A stretch of 10,906 nucleotides of DNA from an uncultured Collinsella sp. (GTDB lineage: Bacteria > Actinomycetota > Coriobacteriia > Coriobacteriales > Coriobacteriaceae), in the NCBI GenBank assembly GCA_900757385.1, contig CAAENO010000122.1, positions 1-10,906 on the forward strand, in the 5' to 3' direction. This document shows positions 6,188-10,906 of this stretch, one piece after another. The notes beneath the pieces are model-generated. The model ran no database searches. It was not told where the DNA came from and worked only from the letters and a program-made list of their open reading frames with translations. Positions within the stretch are counted from its first letter, which is position 1. Every line of letters starts with the position of its first letter. The position numbers and the translations under genes are program-made.

Positions 6188-6751
6188 ATGGTTCCTACGC
6201 AACATTCCGCGTTGAGGGGCGCTTTTGAGTGGATCGCGGTCATCGCGATCGCGCTTGTGGCCACCTTCCTGATCCGCACCTTTGTGGTCGAGCCCTTTGT
6301 GGTGCCCACCGGCTCTATGGAGGACACAATCGAGATTGGCGACCAGATCCTGGCGCAAAAGGTGAGCCTCGAGCTCGGTCAGCCCGTCAAGCAGGGCGAT
6401 ATCGTGGTGTTTCACAACCCCGATGGCACCTCCGAGCATGATGTTCTTGTCAAGCGCGTTATTGCCACGGCCGGCCAGACGGTCGACCTGCAGGACGGCA
6501 AGGTGGTCGTTGACGGCCAAGCGCTTGACGAGGACTATACGGCGGGCATGAGCTGGCCGCTTTCGGTCCAAGCGCCCGGCGCCCAGGTGAGCTATCCCTA
6601 CACCGTCCCCAATGACTGTGTGTGGGTGATGGGCGACAACCGAGAGAACTCAGCCGACTCCCGCTATTTTGGGCCGGTCGACCGCTCCGATTTAATGGCT
6701 GTGGCACTCGTTCGCTACTGGCCGCTCAACCGCATCGGCGCTATCGACTAA
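6188..6751 (+). CDS. lepB: Signal peptidase I
   Basis: This membrane serine protease removes signal peptides from secreted proteins at the outer face of the cytoplasmic membrane. The protein is 187 aa. One N-terminal transmembrane helix spans about residues 13-33. It is followed by the catalytic Ser box VVPTGSMEDTI with Ser43, the Lys box VLVKRVIA with the general base Lys89, and the signature MGDNRENSADSRYFG at 148-162. A single N-terminal membrane anchor and short length fit the Gram-positive type. The ATG at 6188 is chosen because GAGGAG (6177-6182) sits five bases upstream. A GTG at 6182, overlapping the trmD stop, would place the binding site on top of the start. It is the last gene of the rpsP operon, 59 bases before glyQ. 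Confidence 0.95.
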   Translation: MVPTQHSALRGAFEWIAVIAIALVATFLIRTFVVEPFVVPTGSMEDTIEIGDQILAQKVSLELGQPVKQGDIVVFHNPDGTSEHDVLVKRVIATAGQTVDLQDGKVVVDGQALDEDYTAGMSWPLSVQAPGAQVSYPYTVPNDCVWVMGDNRENSADSRYFGPVDRSDLMAVALVRYWPLNRIGAID

Positions 6752-6758
6752 AAACCGC

Positions 6759-6764
6759 TATAGT
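6759..6764 (+). promoter_or_regulatory. Candidate -10 element upstream of glyQ
   Basis: TATAGT matches the -10 consensus at five of six positions and lies in the 59-base gap between lepB and glyQ. A start near 6771 would leave a leader of about 40 bases. No recognisable -35 is present at the right distance, so glyQ may instead be read through from the rpsP operon. No terminator hairpin lies in the gap. Confidence 0.3.
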
Positions 6765-6810
6765 ACAGTACCTAACCGTGTAATCGTTTCGACGAGGGGA
6801 TATTAGAGGC

Positions 6811-7722
6811 ATGAACGCTTCATCGCTTTCCTTCCAAGACATCATCCTGCGCCTCCAGCAGTACTGGGGCGAGCGGGGCTGCGTCATTATGCAGCCCTAT
6901 GACTCCGAGGTCGGTGCCGGTACCTTCCATACCGCGACCACGCTGCGCTCGCTCGGTCCCGCCGAGTGGCGCACCTGCTATGCGCAGCCCTGCCGCCGTC
7001 CCGCCGACGGCCGCTACGGCGAGAACCCCAACCGCATGCAGCACTACTATCAGTTCCAGGTGCTCATCAAGCCCTCGCCGGTCAACGCCCAGGAGCTCTA
7101 CCTGGGTTCGCTGGCCGCCATTGGCCTGGACCCCAACGACCATGACGTCCGTTTTGTCGAGGATGACTGGGAGAGCCCGACGCTCGGCGCCTGGGGTCTT
7201 GGCTGGGAGGTCTGGCTCAACGGCATGGAGGTCACGCAGTTTACGTACTTCCAGCAGGTGGGCGGCATCGAGGTCGACCCCGTGCCTGTCGAGATCACCT
7301 ATGGCCTGGAGCGTATCGCCATGTATGCGCAGGGCGTCAACTCCGTCTACGACCTGGTGTGGAGCTACCTGCCCGACGGCACGCCCATGACCTATGGCGA
7401 CGTGTTCCTCGAGAACGAGCGCGAGTTCAGTGCCTATAACTTTGAGGTCGCCAACGTCGAGATGATGCGTCAGAAGTTTGATGACTACGAGGCCGAGTGC
7501 CATTCCTGCCTGGAGCGCAAACTGCCGCTGCCCGCATACGACTGTGTCATGAAGTGCAGCCACGCTTTCAATCTGCTCGATGCCCGCGGCGCGCTGTCCG
7601 CGGTCGAGCGTGCTAACTACATCCTGCGCGTCCGCGCCGTCGCTAAGGCGTGCTGCGAGGCCTACATGGCCGAGGTCGCCGGAGTCAACGAGAATGCCGA
7701 CCAGGAAGGCGAGGTGGCGTAA
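6811..7722 (+). CDS. glyQ: Glycine--tRNA ligase alpha subunit
   Basis: This is the alpha chain of the bacterial two-subunit (alpha2beta2) class II glycyl-tRNA synthetase, which carries the aminoacylation active site. The protein is 303 aa. Conserved blocks are EVGAGTFH (33-40), RRPADGRYGENPNRMQHYYQ (62-81), FVEDDWESPTLGAWGLGWEV (115-134), TQFTYFQQVGG (142-152), ITYGLERIAMY (162-172) and FNLLDARGALS (253-263). Cysteines occur at 230, 233, 245 and 249 (CHSC and CVMKC), with more at 281-282, which is more Cys than I expect in this helical region. The ATG at 6811 is preceded by GAGGGG (6794-6799) and AGAGG (6805-6809). glyS follows three bases after the stop, so the subunits are translationally linked. 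Confidence 0.97.
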   Translation: MNASSLSFQDIILRLQQYWGERGCVIMQPYDSEVGAGTFHTATTLRSLGPAEWRTCYAQPCRRPADGRYGENPNRMQHYYQFQVLIKPSPVNAQELYLGSLAAIGLDPNDHDVRFVEDDWESPTLGAWGLGWEVWLNGMEVTQFTYFQQVGGIEVDPVPVEITYGLERIAMYAQGVNSVYDLVWSYLPDGTPMTYGDVFLENEREFSAYNFEVANVEMMRQKFDDYEAECHSCLERKLPLPAYDCVMKCSHAFNLLDARGALSAVERANYILRVRAVAKACCEAYMAEVAGVNENADQEGEVA

Positions 7723-7725
7723 GCC

Positions 7726-9822
7726 ATGGCAGACGCTAAGGATTTCCTGTTTGAGATCGGTACGGAGGAAATGCCCTCTGCACCGCTGAACAATGCTGTC
7801 AAGCAGCTTGGCACCATGATCGCCAAGGGTCTCGATGAGGCCGGTCTGGCCCACGGCGAGGTCCGCGTGATCTCGAGCCCGCGTCGCCTGGCTGCGCTCG
7901 TTGCCGACGTCGCCACCGCGACCGATGAGGTTCACGAGGTCAAGCGCGGCCCTGCGGCAAACATTGCCTTTGATGCCGACGGCAACGCCACCAAGGCCGC
8001 CCAGGGCTTCGCTCGCAAGTGCGGTGTGGCTGCCGAGGATCTGGTCCGTCGTGAGGACACCGACGGTCGCGAGTATGTGTTCGCCGAGAAGAACATTCCC
8101 TCCGCACCGGCTACGCCGATTCTGACCGCTCTGTGCGAGAAGACCATCGCCGGCCTGCAGTGGCCCAACTACCGCTCCCAGCGCTGGGGTCACGAGCATG
8201 CGACCTTTGTTCGTCCGGTCCGTTGGATCTGCTGTCTTTTGGGCGAGGATGTTGTGCCCGTGTCGTTTGCCGATGTGACGAGTGGCAACACCACGCGTGG
8301 TCATCGCGTACTTGGCCCTGGTGACCATGTGGTTGCCAGCCCCGCCGTCTACGAGCAGGTGCTCGAGGATTCCGGTGTGCTTTCTGCCGAGCGCCGTCGT
8401 GAGGCCATCCTTGCCGGTATCGCCGAGGTCGAGGCTGCTCGCCCCGGCTGCCACGTCGATACGCCTAAGAAGGTCTTTGAGGAGGTCATCAACCTCTGCG
8501 AGTGGCCGACGGTGCTCGTCGGTACCTTCGATGAGGAGTTCCTCAAGGTCCCGCACGAGATCATCTGCGAGTCCATGCTCACCAACCAGCGCTACTTCCC
8601 GATCTATGACGGCGAGGGCAAGCTCACGCGTGAGTTCGTGGTCGTCTCCAACAGCAAGCCCGAGAACGCCGAGCGCGTGATCGACGGCAACGAGCGCGTC
8701 GTGCGCGCCCGTCTGGACGACGCAAAGTTCTTCTACGAGGAGGACCTGAAGATCTCCCTCGACGAGTTCCGTGAGCGTCTGGCCAAGGTTGCCTTCCAGG
8801 AGAAGCTCGGTAGCGTGCTCGCCAAGTCCGAGCGTATCGAGCAGCTCGCGCTCGCTATCGCCCGCGAGGCTCACCTGGGCGCCCATCTGGCTGCCGATGC
8901 CGCTCGCGCCGCGCATCTGTGCAAGGCCGACCTGGTGTCCAACGCCGTCGTCGAGTTCACGAGCCAGCAGGGCGTGATGGGCGGTTACTACGCCACCGCG
9001 ATGGGGGAGAACGACGAGGTCGCCCACGCCATTCGCGATCACTATCGTCCCCGCTTTGCCGGCGACGAGCTGCCCGAGGGCACCGCTGGCTGCATCGTGG
9101 CCTGCGCCGACAAGCTCGATACCATCGCCGGTATCTTTGCCATCGGCGAGCCCCCGACCGGCTCCTCCGACCCCTACGCGCTGCGTCGTGCCGCTATCGG
9201 CATCATCAACATCCTGCGCGACCGTCTGCCGATCGACCCCACGTCGCTCATCGACTTCGCCCTCGAGCTCTACAGTGAGCAGGGCATTGAGTTCGACGCC
9301 GCCGAGGTCGCCCAGCAGGTTCGCGACTTCTTCCACGGCCGCCTGGTGAGCATGGCCCGCGACGAGAAGATTCCGGCCGATACCGTCGCCGCCGTCTCCG
9401 CGGTGCACATCATCGCCCCGTCCGTCTTCTTCGCCCGCTGCGCCGCCCTCGACGAGGCCCGCAAGAACGACGCTGAGACCTTCGACAACCTGGCGACCGC
9501 CTATGCCCGCGCCGCGCATATTTCCAAGCCCGAGCTGGGTGCGGAGTATGACCGCAGCCTGATGGGCGAGGTCGAGCTCGCGCTCGCCGACGCCTCCGAG
9601 GTTGCTCAGACCGCTGTCGATGCCGCCCTTGCTGCCGAGGATTACCCGGCCGCATTTGCTGCCCTCGCCGCCCTGCGTGCCCCCATCGACCGCTTCTTCG
9701 ACGAGGTCATGGTCATGGACAAGGACGAGCAGCTCCGCGATAATCGCCTTAAGCTGCTCAACCGCTTTGAGGCCGTTTTCTCCGGCATCGCCAACATCGG
9801 TGAGCTTGCCCGCAAAAAGTAA
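7726..9822 (+). CDS. glyS: Glycine--tRNA ligase beta subunit
   Basis: The beta chain binds tRNA-Gly and is required for charging by the alpha2beta2 enzyme. The protein is 698 aa, the normal family length. It opens with the family signature LFEIGTEEMPS (8-18). The central HD-like domain carries GVMGGYYA (416-423) and GSSDPYALRRAA (479-490), with CADKLDTIAGIFAIGEPPTG before the latter. A C-terminal DALR-type anticodon-binding domain is seen at about 590-698, ending DNRLKLLNRFEAVFSGIANIGELARKK. The ATG at 7726 has GAGGTGG (7711-7717) within the glyQ 3' codons. Codon use is strongly GC-rich and uniform, as expected for a highly expressed housekeeping gene. The following gene starts after a 34-base gap. 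Confidence 0.97.
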   Translation: MADAKDFLFEIGTEEMPSAPLNNAVKQLGTMIAKGLDEAGLAHGEVRVISSPRRLAALVADVATATDEVHEVKRGPAANIAFDADGNATKAAQGFARKCGVAAEDLVRREDTDGREYVFAEKNIPSAPATPILTALCEKTIAGLQWPNYRSQRWGHEHATFVRPVRWICCLLGEDVVPVSFADVTSGNTTRGHRVLGPGDHVVASPAVYEQVLEDSGVLSAERRREAILAGIAEVEAARPGCHVDTPKKVFEEVINLCEWPTVLVGTFDEEFLKVPHEIICESMLTNQRYFPIYDGEGKLTREFVVVSNSKPENAERVIDGNERVVRARLDDAKFFYEEDLKISLDEFRERLAKVAFQEKLGSVLAKSERIEQLALAIAREAHLGAHLAADAARAAHLCKADLVSNAVVEFTSQQGVMGGYYATAMGENDEVAHAIRDHYRPRFAGDELPEGTAGCIVACADKLDTIAGIFAIGEPPTGSSDPYALRRAAIGIINILRDRLPIDPTSLIDFALELYSEQGIEFDAAEVAQQVRDFFHGRLVSMARDEKIPADTVAAVSAVHIIAPSVFFARCAALDEARKNDAETFDNLATAYARAAHISKPELGAEYDRSLMGEVELALADASEVAQTAVDAALAAEDYPAAFAALAALRAPIDRFFDEVMVMDKDEQLRDNRLKLLNRFEAVFSGIANIGELARKK

Positions 9823-9856
9823 GCCAGCCTGCGCATAAGCGCAAAAGGAGCCCCGC

Positions 9857-10777
9857 ATGGATTGCCCGGTCACCGCTCGTCCCACCGTTATCGTTATCTC
9901 CGACTCGCTCGGTGATACCGCTTGTGAGGTGGTGCTTGCGGCGTCCGGGCAATTTGATGAAGGGGCTTTTCGCGTTTTACGCCTGCCTAAGGTGACCTCC
10001 GTGGAGCAGGTCAAGTCATTTGTGGGGCCGCGCGTCGATGCCGACCATCGCGATGTCGCCGTGTTCCATACCATTGTCGATCCGGCGCTTCGCGCCCGCG
10101 TGCTCGATTACCTGGGTATGCTGCATATCCGTTCGGTCGACCTGATCGGCCCGACGCTTGCCGTGCTGTCGTCGCTCATCGGTGTGCCGCCCAAGTGCGT
10201 TGCGGGCGTGATTCACAAGACCGATGACCGCTATTTCCATCGTATCGAGGCCATGGAGTATTTCGTTGAGCACGATGACGGTCGTGGTTGCGACGATCTG
10301 TCGGGTGCCGATATCGTGCTGCTGGGTGTGTCGCGTACATCCAAGACGCCGCTGTCGATGTATTTAGCCTATCAGGGCTACAAGGTCGCCAATGTCCCAC
10401 TGGCGCATGGCATGGAGCCGCCCAAGTCGATTTACGAGGTCGACCCGATGCGGTTGTTTGGTCTGATTTCGACTGTCGATGTGATCTCCGGGATTCGCGA
10501 TAGCCGCTTGGGCGATGATTACGCCCGTGCCGTCGCCGGCTCCTATGCCGAGCCCGAGAGCGTGCGTAGTGAGCTTGCGGAAGCCCGCGCGCTCATGAAA
10601 CGCGTGGGCTGCTTTGTAGTGCGTACCGACGGCAAAGCCATCGAGGAAAGCGCTGCCGAGATCATTGCTCACCTCGAAGAAATTCAAGAGGCAAGAGCCC
10701 GCCGTGCCGCCCGCCGCGCCCACGAGGCGCAGGAAAACCGCCCCTTGACCGATGACGATGAGGAGGATGAAGAATGA
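9857..10777 (+). CDS. ppsR: Pyruvate, phosphate dikinase/PEP synthase regulatory protein (DUF299)
   Basis: Members of this family are bifunctional ADP-dependent kinases and phosphate-dependent phosphorylases. They switch pyruvate phosphate dikinase or PEP synthase off and on by modifying a Thr next to the catalytic His. The protein is 306 aa. Visible motifs are the N-terminal VIVISDSLGDTA (11-22), HRIEAMEYFVEHDDG (128-142), the nucleotide-binding P-loop GVSRTSKT (157-164) and GIRDSRLG further on. Residues after about 275 form an Arg/Ala-rich then strongly acidic tail outside the core. AAGGAG at 9845-9850 lies six bases before the ATG. The glyQ-glyS-regulator order also occurs in Firmicutes. 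Whether the target is PPDK or PEP synthase cannot be told, since neither is in the window. It overlaps folC by ATGA. Confidence 0.94.
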   Translation: MDCPVTARPTVIVISDSLGDTACEVVLAASGQFDEGAFRVLRLPKVTSVEQVKSFVGPRVDADHRDVAVFHTIVDPALRARVLDYLGMLHIRSVDLIGPTLAVLSSLIGVPPKCVAGVIHKTDDRYFHRIEAMEYFVEHDDGRGCDDLSGADIVLLGVSRTSKTPLSMYLAYQGYKVANVPLAHGMEPPKSIYEVDPMRLFGLISTVDVISGIRDSRLGDDYARAVAGSYAEPESVRSELAEARALMKRVGCFVVRTDGKAIEESAAEIIAHLEEIQEARARRAARRAHEAQENRPLTDDDEEDEE

Positions 10778-10906
10778 CGACCCAACAGGCAATCGAAGCC
10801 CTGCGCGCCCTGCCGCGCATGGGGCAGGGAAAACCGGGCCTGGCCCGGATGCAGAACCTGTGTGACCACCTGGACAACCCGGAAAAAGAGCTGCAGTGCA
10901 TCCACA
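10774..10906 (+). CDS. folC: Folylpolyglutamate synthase/dihydrofolate synthase, 3'-truncated by window edge
   Basis: Only the first 44 residues are in the window. The segment ALRALPRMGQGKPGLARMQ followed by LDNPEKELQCIH is the typical Mur-ligase-like FolC N-terminus, which leads into the ATP-binding GTNGKGS loop that should lie just past the edge. FolC adds glutamate to folates, and in many bacteria also to dihydropteroate. The ATG at 10774 overlaps the previous stop as ATGA, and GAGGAGG (10760-10766), formed by the acidic-tail codons of the preceding gene, lies seven bases upstream. Coupled translation is likely. The identification rests on a short N-terminal match, so confidence is lower than for the other genes. 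Confidence 0.8.
   Translation, partial: MTTQQAIEALRALPRMGQGKPGLARMQNLCDHLDNPEKELQCIH

Noticed and set aside
6763..6771. GTACAGTAC palindrome upstream of glyQ as a possible operator
   Set aside because: It is short, single-copy in the intergenic regions examined and matches no operator I know. It overlaps the -10-like element but this alone does not support a regulator site.
9828..9842. Small inverted repeat TGCGC-ATAA-GCGCA between glyS and ppsR, as a possible terminator
   Set aside because: The stem is only five base pairs with no T tract after it; the A-rich bases that follow are part of the ppsR ribosome binding site.
6820..10074. A very long open frame of about 3.2 kb on the minus strand opposite glyQ, glyS and the start of ppsR
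   Set aside because: It is a shadow of GC-rich coding on the plus strand: strong codon bias removes antisense stops. The translation is low-complexity in Gly/Val/Leu/Asp and resembles no protein family, and the plus-strand genes are unmistakable.
1..10906. Mobile elements, CRISPR arrays, defence genes or a new multi-gene system
   Set aside because: All sizeable coding space is taken by recognised housekeeping genes with uniform composition. No direct repeats with regular spacing, transposase motifs or tRNA-linked attachment sites were seen.

Overview
The window is about 10.9 kb of chromosomal housekeeping sequence from a high-GC bacterium with dense, same-strand gene packing. GC-rich wobble codons, gene order shared with both Firmicutes and Actinobacteria, two-subunit glycyl-tRNA synthetase (glyQ/glyS) and frequent TTG/GTG starts suggest a Coriobacteriia member such as Collinsella. 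That assignment is an inference from memory of the protein style, not a database match.

Layout. (1) Positions 1-2704, plus strand: the 3' part of obgE (cut by the window edge), nadD, yqeK and rsfS, closely spaced as one operon ending in a clear intrinsic terminator at 2751-2793. These serve ribosome assembly and silencing (ObgE, RsfS), NAD synthesis (NadD) and dinucleotide alarmone turnover (YqeK). (2) Positions 2806-4059, minus strand: a lone dinB (DNA polymerase IV), convergent with the first operon and divergent from the next. (3) A 201-bp divergent intergenic region (4060-4260) with two candidate promoters for rpsP and a -10-like element for dinB. (4) Positions 4261-6751, plus strand: rpsP, khpA, rimM, trmD and lepB, a translation and 30S-maturation operon ending in signal peptidase I. 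rplS, often found next to trmD, is absent here. (5) Positions 6811-10906, plus strand: glyQ, glyS, a PEP synthase/PPDK regulatory protein and the start of folC, which runs off the window.

Nothing here looks like a mobile element, CRISPR array, defence locus or unknown system. No tRNA or rRNA gene was recognised. The points most worth checking are small: a TrmD with two changes at normally conserved motifs (S for G in the CGRYEG motif, E for D in the DSF motif), a four-cysteine cluster in GlyQ, the dinB start and a possible leaderless transcript, repeated use of Glu-Glu C-terminal codons as the next gene's ribosome binding site, and the lack of room for a T-box before glyQS.
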